Shown piece after piece: positions 1 through 12,343 of a stretch of 64,000 nucleotides of DNA. Source of the stretch: Amphimedon queenslandica (taxonomy: Eukaryota; Porifera; Demospongiae; Haplosclerida; Niphatidae); NCBI RefSeq assembly GCF_000090795.2, contig NW_003546258.1:439769-503768 (forward strand). Reading direction: 5' to 3'. The notes below the pieces were generated by a model. It did not search any database. It was not told the DNA's origin and worked only from the letters and a program-made list of their open reading frames with translations. The position numbers were made by a program, and so were the translations under genes. Positions within the stretch are counted from its first letter, which is position 1, and each line of letters opens with the position of its first letter.

Positions 1-2266
1 CAAGAGCTCTCAGATCAATCCTCGACAAGAATAGTCAACGATGACATAAGATGGGTCATCACAGTCCCGGCCATATGGCGACAACCAGCAAAACAGTTTA
101 TGAGACAAGCAGCATATGATGTAAGTTAACTACTAGGAATGGTGTATGCATGTATGTATGTGTGTGCTATCTGCATGGCTTGTAGTTCTTGTGTGGTGTG
201 AGTGTGTTTACTGTGTGTGAAATGTTTAATTACATGCTTATGAAATGGTTTAAGAGACTATCATTGCTCATACACACTCTCCACATGTATATGATGCTGT
301 AAATGATGTACAGAGTGATGTGACCAATTTGTTATCACGTATTAGGGTTAGTGTGTTATCCCTGGTACATAAAGAGCTGCTTTATAGCTATACGAACCAG
401 GTTACCGACTTTTAGTCGTATAACGTATCTTTTAAAGCAGCTGTGGTTCATTATGCAGTGTTACATCATCAAAGAAACTGGTTTAATGTACCAAGTATGC
501 GGATTAAATATTCCGGCGATACTTTTGAAAGGCTCTTTCATGTGGTCTTCTAAACATTATTAATTATATAGCTTACTGTTGAATTTGATTTGTTAAAATT
601 GTTAGTAATGAAGTGTGTGTATATGCGTGTGTGTGTAAAGTGCATGACCATGTACTAATTGATGTCACGAATGATGAGTATTGACCTTTGCAATTATGAA
701 TGAAATGCTTTCTCATGACTCTTGACATGAGTTTAATTGACTTCAAAGCTAACAATTTAGAGCTAGTTATTTTAAAATCATTAAATTACAACATACTTAA
801 TGACGTACTTTCTTTTAAAATTAACCAACCCAGTTAAATAACTATGACAATAATAAAATTTTTATGTAATTAGCCACTTACCTTTCACTTGTACTTGCAT
901 GTTCTAAGAATGCATAGCTTATTTATTATTATTTAAAATATTTAAATAAAAAATATATTAAAATTTTTAGGCCGGCTTAGCGAGTCTAGCTAATCCAAGT
1001 CAGCTCCTCATAGCACTGGAACCAGAGGCAGCGTCCATTTACTGTCGGAAATTGAAGCTAAGAGAACTTGTTCCAGAAGAAGACTACAGTCAGAGCACTA
1101 GCCAACTGAAGTCACTTCGTCGCGTAAGTAACACAAGTTTTGGAGTACCAGTCTCGGCTGAATTTAAAGCCGGGACTCGATATATAGTCGTTGACTGTGG
1201 GGGCGGTACAGTTGATCTCACAGTCCATGAATTAGAAGGAGCAGGGACTCTGAAGGAACTCTATAAAGCCTCTGGTGGGGCTTGGGGTGCCGTCGGAGTT
1301 GACAGGGAATTTGAGAACCTTCTCATCAAAATATTTGGCATCGATTTCGTGGTTAGTTTTAAGAACACAAAGCCTGCCGGTTGGGTCGACCTGATGATTG
1401 CATTCGAGGCAAAGAAGAGGACGGCGAATCCGGCAAAAGCCACACCTCTCAACATATCCCTCCCTTTCTCATTCATAGAACACTATCAGAAACTCAAAGG
1501 TCACTCTGTAGAGACGGCCATCAAGAAATACGGTAATAAAGACATCAGGTGGTCCTCGCAAGGAATGCTCCGACTTTCACCGGCAGCAATGCACGCTCTC
1601 TTTGAACCAGTAACACACGATATAGTGAGACACATTGCAGACTTATTGAGAAAACCTGAGCTCGACTCCGTCAAACTATTATTCTTGGTAGGAGGATTTG
1701 CAGAGTCACCTCTACTCCAGAATGAAATTAGACGATCTTTCTCAGGCGAAATGAGAGTCATCATACCACAGGACGTTGGTCTTACTATACTAAAAGGAGC
1801 TGTCATGTTTGGATTAGATCCTACAGTCGTTAGAGTAAGACGCTCAGCACTAACATACGGAGTTGGAGTCCTGAACAGGTTTCTACCCGGCAAGCACCAA
1901 CCCGAGAAACGGATAAAAAAAGACGGCGTGGAGTGGTGTACCGATATATTTGATACTTTCGTGACCGTCGACCAATCGATTGCAATGGGAGAGAAGGTAA
2001 CCCGTCGATATACTCCAGCAAAATCGTACCAGACGTCGACAGTGATTGGGATCTATAGCAGCGAGAAAGAGCATGTACTGTATACCACTGACCCTGGGGT
2101 TCGACGGACGGGTGAGCTTTATTTAGAAATGCCCGACACGACTGGCGGCAAGTCTCGCGAACTTGAGATAACGATGATGTTCGGTGACACGGAAATTAAA
2201 GTTGAAGCAACTGATCTGACTAGCGGGACTGTTGCACAGTCTGCTATCGACTTTTTAAATAAATAG
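1..2266 (+). CDS. HSPA12: HSPA12A/B-like HSP70-family ATPase, 3' part
   Basis: The gene enters from the left edge. One exon covers 1-120 and ends at a gtaagt donor; the last exon runs 971-2266 after a tttttag acceptor. The first exon reads [20 protein letters not shown] and the second opens with [20 protein letters not shown], the usual HSPA12 junction. The ATPase phosphate-loop motif [14 protein letters not shown] is at about 1186-1227 and the connect motif [14 protein letters not shown] at about 1678-1719. HSPA12 proteins are divergent cytosolic HSP70s that keep the actin-like ATPase fold and lack a typical substrate-binding domain, which fits the short tail here. The family is expanded in several marine invertebrates (general knowledge). 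The N-terminus and upstream exons lie outside the window. Confidence 0.9.
121..970 (+). other. Intron of the HSPA12-like gene
   Basis: An 850-bp GT-AG intron, long for this window. It is AT-rich with a polypurine/polypyrimidine 3' end. I see no recognisable element or gene in it; the short open frames it contains have no protein-like composition. Confidence 0.6.
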
Positions 2267-2691
2267 AGTAATTATTATCATTATTGTTATCATTATTATC
2301 ATTATTTTTGATTTTGTCTTCTTTGTTTTACTCTTATTTTGTATTGTGTGTGCACTTTTTATGACATTTTTAACAAACCCCATCCCACTTAAACCTTATC
2401 TATTTATCGCCTTCATCTATTTGTGTATTTTTATATCTTTTTTAATATTTTCGTATTCCAAAAATTTGCACAAACACTTTTCATTACTAATAATATTAAT
2501 TAATGGATTTCATAATGATCATAAATGCTAAAAAGACAGCTTAAATGATTGAAGGATCTAAATTCTGATACATGGGACTTACCTAATATGAATTATTCAT
2601 TATAATAAGTAGCCACACCCTCAGCTGCCCGATCATTCCATTCCACTGAACAGAGGGGATACACACTACAGACTAATAGTATTCTTCTGCT
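2267..2691. other. Intergenic spacer between HSPA12 and prominin genes
   Basis: About 425 bp with a (TTATCA)n-like low-complexity stretch straight after the HSPA12 stop, then AT-rich sequence leading into the prominin start. It should contain the HSPA12 polyadenylation site and the prominin promoter. No specific site is called. Confidence 0.5.
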
Positions 2692-5600
2692 ATGAGGAAC
2701 TTGCTTCTTCTCCCGCTGGTTGCTTATCTGTTAGTAGGCACAGTGAACTCCCAGTCTCTACAATGTCCCAGTTACCCGCTGGCTAACGTCTCCTCAAATG
2801 ATAACGACACGTTAATATTCGCTCCGTTTCCAACAGACAGTCCTCCCACTAATGTCGACTATGACCCAGGTGCCCTTGGTCCCTGGTACTCCATATCTTC
2901 TGGCATTATTAACGTAGCCAGACCCGGTAGCTTTACAGAAGGTATATTGTAGATATTAGTATCTTAATTGATCCAATGTTCTTTTCCTCCACCACCCAAT
3001 TCCTTAGATATTTTGGTCCCTCTTCTTGGTGACAATATAACAAGCTTTTCTAGTAGTCTACCAGAGCCTAGCATGCTACTGACTGATGTGAGGATAATAG
3101 AATATTAAAATTATTTAAATACGTACATATACTTGTAGATCACAAGATGGTGGGCAGGTATCATAGCTCTTACTGTCTTGGGCGGGCTCCTCTCATTCTG
3201 TTTTTGTTTCTGCTGCATTTGTTTCTCTTTGTGTCGTTGCTGTGGCAAATGTGGTGGGAATCTAAAGCAAGAAGAGACGAATCGTACCAACTGCCTGACG
3301 ATTGTATTTACGATAATACTCATTCTGTTTGTATGTGGACTGATGTAAGGAGAAGGGGTGGGAGGGAGGAGAAAGAGGGTGGGAGGGAGGTGAAAGAGGG
3401 AGGGAGGGAGGGAGAAGGGCTAACAATGTCTTGCTTGTTACGACCAGAAGTCTTTGTAATAATAATGTACGTGTAAATAAAACAAGTTGGACATTTCTCT
3501 TTTATATGATGTCATTTACAGGAGCCTCTTCTGGTCATAACACAGACTGTAGTGTGACAAGAGAGAGATGCATATATACATATCTTAATGTGTATTGTAT
3601 CAAATAATTTAATTAGTAAGAAATGAGTACCCCCTCCCTCCCTTGGGCCCTTATACACATTAAAATTGTATTTATAAGCATTCACTTGTTTTAAACACAA
3701 TACTTGTATAGCAATGCATATATATATACATAGCCACACTATAATACAATAGATAGTACAGTTATAGAAGTATATTAATCTGAGTATTTACAATAAGACA
3801 CATAATATTAGTACTTTCAAACTTAATATACGTGTACTTGTATATTATATAGCAAGTATTGTTAATGTTAATTCTTAGTATTATTATTCATATTCATTGT
3901 AGGGCTGGTATTGTACTCTCATTCTTCAGTAACCAGAGGGTCTACGACAGCGTGAATGAGTTCGAGGACACCATTAGTGACACTTTCACTCTCGCCGAGA
4001 ACTTTGTCAACGACTCGGTCGCGGTAAGCAGCTGCTACTATTAGCTATTAATGTTAGCAGACGCTTTAAATACAACGATATTGGAATATTGCATGTATGC
4101 CAGCACTTTCCTTGACCCGGTAGTAATAAATTTAACACATGGAGTCTATCATAATCACACACATGACAGACAATACACTAGGGAGTGATGGAAAGCATTG
4201 ACTTATTATGGCCAGCTATTACTATAGTATTAGTGTAATTTTTATTTGATTTGCATTGTATGTGTACATGAGTCATCAGTAGCAGGTGTGTGTTTGTTGT
4301 GAATGGTCCTTGTCATGTGACTATATCCTTCTCCTTTGTATAGAAAGTGGACACTTTGTTGTGCCAACTCAACGATACTTTGGATATAACGGTAGATCAG
4401 GCACGAGGTAAGAGGGAAAAAGGATTTATTTACTAGTACATTTTTAATGCTAATTATAGTTAACTTATTAATGTACTTATTGCATATTAAGTTACATGTT
4501 ACACAGTGTAGCTAGTATTTTTATGTTTCCTCCTTTCTGTTTACTATACCTTGAATGTGTCTGTGTATATATATTGTGTGTGTCACATCCTTTGAACACA
4601 TTTTTGTCCGGTTTTATAATTATCATCATTATTATTATTTATTTATTATTATTATCATCATCATTATCATCATTATTTTATTTTATTTATTATCGCACCG
4701 TTCGCCTGTTCAAACTTCATGCATATGAATCAGATTATAAATAAATACGTATTTGTTTGTTTGTTTGTTTGTTGTTGTTATTTTGTTATTTTGTTGTTTA
4801 CAGGTCTGTTGCGGCAGGTTGATGGCGTTGTTAATAATTTTGGCTCTGATGTATACGCTGTTGTTGATAGGACCATTAATCTGTCATCAGGTAAATTTAA
4901 TTAATGATAATTGATGTCGTGCTCCATGCCAAATGGTTATTGTGTGCGTCCATTAAAAACTACATGTACATGTAGTTTTACAACATAATACATGTGCATG
5001 TACCGTATAGTGGGTAATTTTGGAGGGGCTAAAATTTGGCAAATTGCCAAAATTTTGGTGATTGGTGGGTTTTAATTTGGCAAAATTGTGGCCATGTGCC
5101 ATTGAGCATGTGTATAATGGCTCAAAATGGCAGATTTTTATTTTGGTGAATGGCTATTAAAACGCCAAATTCGCCAAATTTTATCTCCTCCAAATTTACC
5201 TGCTATACGGTATATACATGTACATGTACATGCAAGTACATGTAGGTCGATACATTAGATAAACAATGAGCAATTAAGAAAAAATTTAAGTTTATTTGTT
5301 CGAATAGATCAAAAATAAACATACAGAGCACATGTTGATCCATTTCTTACTTTTATGTACGTATAATTAAAGGGATTCTTGTGCTCCATGTAATATAATA
5401 GTTGTACAATTATCTGTAGCTATTTTAACATGTGCATTCCTTTAGCTCTTGAGGCAGTACAGATTACTCTTGGTAATATGAGTACCAGTGTCACAGTCTT
5501 ACAAATGAGCTCTAGCAGACTCAATGATACTCTACAAAATATTTCTGCATCAGTAACTGATCTTCGTATGCAATGTGATGCATTTCCTGGTAGCTTAGAT

Positions 5601-5901
5601 TGTTCGCAGTTGGATGCATCAGTATTTCAGAATGGTTTAGAAGCTGATTATAATCAAGTATGATTGAATATTATATAATTATGCATGTGGTGTAGTGTAT
5701 ATTTGCACGTGGTGTGTGTGTTTTTTGTGTACTGTATAGTATCTGTGATATTTTTTGTTTCATATTGTACTTTATTGTTGTTTTTTTTAACATTCACTTG
5801 CTACTCTCTTTGTATGTGTTTGTGTTTTTGTGTATTTTGTGAAGCAGTATTATTTATTTTTATGTTGTTTATTTTATGTAATGTACACTTCAACATGTGC
5901 T

Positions 5902-5935
<34 letters not shown>

Positions 5936-6226
5936 TTTCTTTCTTTATTTTTATATTAGCTTCCTAACATTACTGGTGAGTTACAAAATGTCCAGAATCT
6001 TCTAGGAGAGATAGACCTTACTGACTTAGCTAAACAGGTAATGGCGAGAGAGAGGGGGGAGGGAGGGAGGGAGAGAGAGAGGGAGGGAGGGAGGGAGGAG
6101 AGGGAGAGAGAGGGAGGGAGAGAGGTCAGGGAGAGGGAGAGAGGGAGGGAGGGAGGGAGGGAGGGAGAGGAAGGGAGGGAGGGAGGGAGGGAGGGAGAGG
6201 AAGGGAGGGAGGGAGGGAGGGAGAGG

Positions 6227-6286
<60 letters not shown>

Positions 6287-8455
6287 GGGGAGAAAGAGTA
6301 GAAGTAGTTTTGTGTCAGGGATCATGTGATTTAAGGAATATGTTAGTTATTTTAATTACTTCCTTTTTGTAAATTACATGTGTACATGTAGGGTAATGAT
6401 ACATTTAATTCTGCGCTGAGTGAGTTGAGGAATTTCACCAGCAATGCCGATACAGGTTAGCTCACAATACAGTATAATATACTCTTTTACTGATGATTTC
6501 ACAATGTATATGGACTTAGCACAGAATATTATCACATTTTCTATTTTTCTCATACATATACATGTCCTTCTGTTGTGTATCAATTTTGAACTGATTCTAA
6601 TCAAAATTGAAGTTTTTATAAATTTTTATTTAAACTTGCTTAAAAATTAGGCTAAAGTCCCTGTACTATGTATAATAGGGACTTTAGCCAATTTTGCCAA
6701 AAATTAAAACAACAGAATTCCTAATTTTTATAGGGTTTTTTTATACATATACAGGTACTTATGTTGTGTTTTAAGTTTGAGCTCACTCCAATCAAAATTA
6801 AATTTTTTACGAATTTTTAAAGTTGCTCAAAATTTGGGCCAAAGTCCCTGTACCATAGTTTTTTTATAGTCAACATACTATTAAATAAATAAATTACAGA
6901 AATAAAATACCGTATAGCCAAAAAATTTCATGAGGAATAAATTTTTGTATTTTCGGGATCACTGTTTGCATCACAAAAAATTAAACCCCTGAAAATTAAT
7001 ATTAATTGAGAGGCATGGTTAACCACACCTTACTAATAAACGTGCCCTCGTGTCAAGTCGTGTTCTCGGTCAAGCTGATGTCTCTGTTACTCTGTATTGC
7101 TATTTTAAGCATACTGCCTAGGTCAAAGATGATGATCTTCCCCATCTCTGGTGTCCACACTGATTTGTAGACATGGTGCCCCTTGACACAAGAGTCCGTC
7201 TCAAACATTGAATCTGCCATGTTTTAATTAAATAAGGCGTGGTCATTATTATTATTATTAAAATGAAATCACGAAAATATTTATCACGGAATTTAAAATT
7301 TCTTCATAAATTTCATTATTCACGAAATTTTAAGCCTCGAAAATTTTTGGCTATACGGTAATGTTATGTACATGTGAATATATATGTGTGTGTGGCATAA
7401 CTATAGTACAGGGTCATTGCCCAAATTTTGCTGAAAATTGAAAGAAGAGAATTCTACATTTTAATAATTTTTTCTGGTACATATACATGTGTTTACATTG
7501 TTTTTCAACTTTAAGCTCATTCCGATTAAAATTTAATTTTTTACAAATTTTTAAAACTGCTCAAAAATGGGGCCAGATTTATCAAAAATGGCTAGGATTT
7601 TAATATACTTGTACGTGTACTATTATGTTACGCTGTTTTAAAATTACATGTATATTGCAGAACTTAATGAAGCTGTTGACACACTCCGTGTTACTGTATT
7701 CAACACTAGTGATACAATAAGATCAATTGCTAACAATATCACTGGATCATCTGGTTACATTGATGATGCTAGAACTGTAGTCACTGATGGATTTAACTAT
7801 ATCAGACGATATGACACACCCAGGTATGATACATGTACATGTATGTAAGATAGCCATAAATTTGTCAAATTTTGAACTTCTCAATGCAAATTAAAACCTT
7901 CAATCACAAAAAATTGCCTGATTTTATTCCTCCAAAACTAAAACTACTTGGAAATGTTACACAGATATTATAGTGAGAGCTAGCATATTTGAAATACGAT
8001 TCATTATATTGTGTTAGAATTTCTACTATAAGTGCAGCTGCATGTTGTGTACACAAGTTGATTCATGTAGTTTCCCTCTGGCCATAGATACTTCCTTCAT
8101 ATTATACCCCCCCCGAGGCATCTGTAGTAATATTAGCTAGTGTATGCCTTACATTAAGAATATTTGTACTAACAATAATTCCTGTATCACATCAGTATGT
8201 ATACTAACAGTGTAATAATTCCTGTATCACGTCAGTATGTATACTAACAGTGTAATAATTCCTGTATCACATCAGTATGTATACTAACAGTGTGTGTGTT
8301 TGTTAATCTCAGTGGATTTACACACACTCACTTGGCATGTTTGAATTGTTTTATTTACTATTGTGTATGCATGTGCATGCGTGTTTGTGTGTGGGGTGCA
8401 TGTACTTGTACACGATTATATCCCTTTATTTCCCTCTCTCCCTCCCTCTCTCTCC

Positions 8456-8493
<38 letters not shown>

Positions 8494-9918
8494 TTTCTTC
8501 TAGATATGCTGTTGGTATAATCATAAGTTGTTCTTCAGTGATTGTTGTTATAATTGTATTCATTGGTCTCATCTGTGGCCTTTGTGGCTTCAGAACTGAC
8601 AGAGCTCCTTACGAGAGAACAGATCTCTCCAACTGTGGAGGTGTCACTTTAATATTGTAAGGTTTATAATTAGTGGGTGTGGTTTATACTTAATTAGTGG
8701 GTGTGGTCTGCAATAATTATTGTACATGGTTTTAATTGGTGGGTGTGATTATTTTTTAGTGCCGCTATCATGGGATTTCTGTTTGGTGCGTTCTTAATGT
8801 TGCTTGCTGCACTTGTCTTCTTCTCTGGAGGAATCTTAGAAAAATTCTGTAATGACCTCGAGAGACCAGATTACATACTGATCAACAATGTAATGACAAC
8901 TATTATTCTTTATACTTATTTAAATATTAAAAAAAAATCTACTCTTTAGACTGTTGACAATCCTTCTATCAATGGTGGGGAGTATCTTCTCTCTCAGTTT
9001 ATTTTACAAAATGGCTCCATTCGTCTTGCATTCTCTGACATACTCAATAACTGCAGCAATGGGAACACCACTGTATTCCAGGCGCTTAAACTGAATGACT
9101 CTTCGTACTTTCAGGCTGTCGTTAATTTCTCAAATATATCCCAAGTAAGTGACCTGCCACGGACTAAAGCTTTGTTTTGATAAATACTGTACAAAAACTA
9201 CTGTCTTTACAAATTTCTAACAAATTTTTAACAAATTTTAAAGCATGTAATTATGATTGAAATTTTAGCAACCACACATGTACTAGAGCTGCCCACAGTG
9301 AAAAATTGGAGTTTAGAATCTGAGCTTAATTCATCCCCACCACATTCCCACACACCATAATATTACATGTATATTCTTATATATTCATTTCTATTCCTAT
9401 TTCTTCTCGATACAGTTGGTACCAGATGTCTCAAGTGAAGTCAGTGGGTTTGCTAGCAACATCTCTGATCTTATTAGTCGGGACACCTTCGTACCGCAGG
9501 ACGTTCAGGACCGGTTGAACGGATTTGACGGAACTGGAGTAGGCGGCATCAACATAACACAATTTTCTGAACAGCTGAACAGAGCTATACTGTCCTTTAA
9601 TGTGACAGAACAAATTGAGCAGTTGACAGCACTTAGAAATGAATTTAACTCTAGTGTAAGTTAGTAATGAGTTTAATACACTACTTCAAAGTTTTATACT
9701 ATTTTTAAGGCATCAAAATGTTTGTATTTGATCCACAAAATTATAGAGGCGACCTTAAAATTATGTTTACTTACATGTATATAGGGTCTTCCACAAGGCC
9801 GAGATCTTGCTGATCAAACTGATGGTATCATTAGTCAATTGATGACAATTGATGACACAACTGCTGCCATTCAAGGAGATGCTGTAAGTCCTGGAATATT
9901 TATTATTATTATTAAAAT

Positions 9919-9960
<42 letters not shown>

Positions 9961-10098
9961 TATTATTATTATTATTATTAAAATTGTTTAGGATAATCTC
10001 ACTGGACTTGTAACAGTCCTACAGAACAACACAATGTTACTGCAGGTGAGTTCTAAATTTATTGATTCTTGTCTGCTACCAGTCATCTTTTTTGATAC

Positions 10099-10149
<51 letters not shown>

Positions 10150-11159
10150 CCCCCCTAGAATGGTGTGAACGCTCTCTTAACTAATATCAATCAAACTTTC
10201 GACAGACTAATTGATAATGGAATCAACCCACTCGTAGATGTGAGTTAAATCACGCCCACGTTAATTAATTTTCAACTCCATTTCAAACCCTTTCCTTATA
10301 TAGAGTATAGAGACGGTATTCCCAAGAGCCATTGGGTACGGACAGCAGCTGGTTGATCACGCACTTCACTCTGTGAGTTAAAAATCACACGATACATGTA
10401 TTTACGACTATACATGTACATGTACCTTAAATTTGGTAATTTTCATAGTTTTATAAAATACAGTGTGAAGTTAGATTTGTCGCAATTTTTTATAGATGTA
10501 CATTGTATTCTGCCAGTTTATTGTAGTATATTAATTGATAGTTGAAAAGGAAATTTTAAATTTAGTGAGCTTCATTGATATTGCTATGTAGAAATTACAG
10601 TTTACCATTGCTCAAAACATACCAGATCATCCAGCTAAATGTATATATGTACATATATGTACATGTATGTGTATAATAATGTTTTGTTATTCTTTCCAAA
10701 TAGCTTGAGAATGAGGTCGGTAACTGTTATCCAGTATATGCTGTCTACACTGGTTTTTATAACGCTGCCTGTGAATTTACACTTGATGGTCTGGTAAGCA
10801 GTCATCCATTATTATACATACATGGAACCATCTGTCATCTCTACCTGTCTGTACATGTACATTGTTTATTTATGTCATTGTTTATCTGTCATTAATATAG
10901 GAATGTGTTTATGTCATTTGTTTGGGTGTATCCCTTCATGAAATATTGCTATTTGTTTTTTTATGTTTTCTGTTTTATTTTTAGAACGGTTTCTGGTTGG
11001 CACTAGGAATGTGTGCCGTGTTTTTGATCCCCATCATAATATTCTCTATAGTGGTCTCTCAGTATTACAGGAGAATGAAGTTTGAGGAAGACTTGGGCGT
11101 ATTGCCATTTGATGATAGCTTCCCGTAAGAATGATTTAATAATGGCAGTAAAAGTTTTA

Positions 11160-11203
<44 letters not shown>

Positions 11204-11260
11204 CCTCTCTTTCTCTCTCCCTCTTTTCTCATCTTCAGGTTAAAAGATAAAAGATATTAA
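2692..11260 (+). CDS. PROM: Prominin-like pentaspan membrane glycoprotein
   Basis: About 21 exons, for example 2692-2941, 3008-3087, 3139-3344, 3903-4023, 4344-4407, 4804-4890, 5446-5657, 7661-7823, 8504-8656, 8760-8889, 8950-9144, 9416-9655, 10704-10793, 10985-11124 and 11239-11260. It starts with a signal peptide (MRNLLLLPLVAYLLVGTVNS). Five transmembrane segments follow in the prominin order. TM1 is at about 3150 and runs into the cysteine-rich cytoplasmic CFCFCCICFSLCRCCGKC patch that marks the family. TM2 spans the 3344/3903 junction, TM3 is at 8510, TM4 at 8770 and TM5 at 10985. Two large extracellular loops separate TM2/TM3 and TM4/TM5, both with many N-glycosylation sequons and helical repeats. 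Prominins sit on microvilli, cilia and other protrusions and bind cholesterol. The short tail reads PLKDKRY. Several introns hold inverted-repeat elements and microsatellites. Confidence 0.88.
5001..5212. mobile_element. MITE, family 1 (TACCGTATAG ends)
   Basis: A 212-bp element in a prominin intron. It starts TACCGTATAGTGGGTAA and ends with the near-perfect inverse ...TTACCTGCTATACGGTA, giving terminal inverted repeats of about 25 bp. The core contains the stretch CATGTGCCATTGAGCATG, which recurs in related copies at about 25970, 43110 and 59900. It has no coding capacity. The TA at both outer ends suggests a TA target site. Confidence 0.8.
6038..6300. repeat. (GGGA)n/(GA)n microsatellite
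   Basis: About 260 bp of purine-only sequence, (GGGA)n grading into (GA)n, directly after a prominin splice donor at 6037. Both strands are open in some frames, but only as low-complexity sequence. Confidence 0.9.
6505..6860. mobile_element. MITE-like copies, family 2 (AGTACAGGGACTTTGGCC ends)
   Basis: Two adjacent degenerate copies in a prominin intron. They carry the family-2 interior (TTGAGCT.ATTC..ATCAAAATT, then TTTTTACGAATTTTTAAA) and meet at about 6655-6680 through the family end AAAGTCCCTGTACTAT and its inverse. The second copy ends GGCCAAAGTCCCTGTACCAT near 6856. A further copy lies at about 7405-7600. Confidence 0.6.
6908..7360. mobile_element. Large family-1 MITE carrying a captured coding fragment
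   Basis: This 453-bp element is bounded by TACCGTATAGCCAAAAA and its inverse TTTTTGGCTATACGGTA, with AT-rich subterminal inverted repeats on both sides. Unlike its relatives it has a GC-richer centre holding a short open frame on the minus strand (7053-7220, separate entry). That pattern is typical of a MITE or small DNA transposon that has picked up host sequence. Confidence 0.75.
7053..7220 (-). CDS. Short ORF captured inside the family-1 element
   Basis: A 55-codon frame from ATG at 7220 to TGA at 7053, starting MADSMFETDSCVKGHHVYKS and continuing VWTPEMGKIIIFDLG. The phrase GHHVYKSVWTP resembles the start of a domain I recall in HIRAN-like sponge and cnidarian proteins. That is recollection, not a search result. 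The rest of such a domain is missing, so this is probably a fragment and may not be translated. Confidence 0.35.
   Translation of the reverse strand: MADSMFETDSCVKGHHVYKSVWTPEMGKIIIFDLGSMLKIAIQSNRDISLTENTT
8172..8292. repeat. 40-bp tandem repeat, three copies
   Basis: Three copies of a 40-bp unit with CCTGTATCAC at exactly 8181, 8221 and 8261, differing by one base. They lie in the prominin intron before the TM3 exon. There are no variable spacers, so this is not CRISPR-like. Confidence 0.9.
9899..9982. repeat. (AAT/ATT)n microsatellite
   Basis: Inverted trinucleotide runs, TTATTATTATT then AATAATAAT then back to TTATTATT, filling most of a small prominin intron. They could fold as a hairpin in the pre-mRNA. 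Confidence 0.9.
10101..10156. repeat. (CT)n microsatellite at a splice acceptor
   Basis: A (CT)n tract ending in CCCCCCCCCTAG that serves as the polypyrimidine tract of the prominin exon at 10159. Similar CT tracts lie at 5905-5935, 8440-8490 and 11161-11225. Confidence 0.85.
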
Positions 11261-11535
11261 AAAATAATTAATAATAATAATAATAATAACTATATAGTAA
11301 CTTCATAGTAATACTAATTATGAAATGATCGAGTCACCACATTTGTTTTGTATATGTTTTAACTATAAATCTAGTTCCCTATGTTAACGGTTTTATGTCC
11401 TTAACTGTTTCTATGCTTCATATAAAACACTCATTCCCTCTCTCTCTTTCTATCTTAACAATTATTTTTAATAATCATTCAGTGTGACTGTATATGGTAA
11501 AATAGTAAAAATACTTATCTTTATTTCTTACGCAG

Positions 11536-11596
11536 GTACAAACAGCTGCTTTGCATTGATACCGTAGTTAGTGTGTGTACTATACTCTATAAGTAA
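11536..11596 (+). CDS. PROM: Candidate alternative last exon of prominin
   Basis: After the TM5 exon (ends 11124, phase 2) two acceptors fit the frame. One at 11239 gives the tail PLKDKRY. One here, after TTTCTTACGCAG, gives PYKQLLCIDTVVSVCTILYK and a stop at 11596. The tail with tyrosines and cysteines differs completely. Vertebrate prominin-1 has several cytoplasmic-tail splice forms (known), so alternative tails are plausible, but transcript evidence is needed. Confidence 0.4.
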
Positions 11597-12343
11597 TTAG
11601 ACATTGCACCTGCTAGCTATTGCTTTTGTCATCAAATATTTCAAATTCCAACTGTTTTATTATTGAGTCAAATGCCCACAGAGTTACAACAGTCACACAC
11701 TCACTGAGTGTGTATCTACACATTATAAATGAGAACTGATGTGTTACTAGTAACATGTGGCGTGGCATACAGTGTACCATCATATAAAATCACATTTCGC
11801 TCTCTCAAGCTTAGAGTCAATTTCTGACATACCTCTGTGTACAATTTATCCTTTACAAGTGTGTGGGGTAATGGTTACAATCCGGAGTACATGTACACGT
11901 GACATAGGAATGCTATAGTACATTGTATAGTAGAGTTATTGGTGTTCATGTTATTCTTTATTATTATCATTGCTATTGTTTATTTGATGCTTACTAGAAA
12001 TTGTGAATTAGAAAAATAATGCAAATAGGGGAAAGAAATAGATAGAACTAATTAATAATAATAGTAACAGAGTGAATAAATAAAATTAATAAATAATAAT
12101 TCTGTTCCTTATTCTCCTATACATGTAAAGCAGTAGATCTCTTCTCGTTAAAGTGTCTTCTCTTCACTTAACTGGAGTTTACTGGATATCAGTGGCATTT
12201 GATGACTGCTTCGATTCGGCGTTAACATACCAGTTGGTAGATTAGTGGAGCTACTGCTGTTAATAGGTAGAGAAATGGAGTCTATTCTTTGATAGTGATA
12301 AGGATAGGAGGAGGAGGTGTCAAATATGGAAGGGAAATGGTGT
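11597..12343. other. Convergent intergenic spacer, prominin/PLPP
   Basis: About 750 bp of AT-rich sequence between two gene 3' ends. I see no gene or repeat element beyond short AAT runs. The minus-strand frame at 12148-12420 is the shadow and 3' flank of the PLPP last exon. Confidence 0.5.

Noticed and set aside
1261-2074. Minus-strand frames over the HSPA12 exon
   Set aside because: Shadows of a strongly conserved + strand ATPase exon.
6026-6325. Open frames on both strands across the (GGGA)n/(GA)n tract
   Set aside because: Simple-sequence repeats with no stop by composition; the tract sits between two prominin splice sites.
8172-8292. Regular 40-bp repeats as a CRISPR-like array
   Set aside because: The copies are contiguous with no unique spacers, and the host is an animal.
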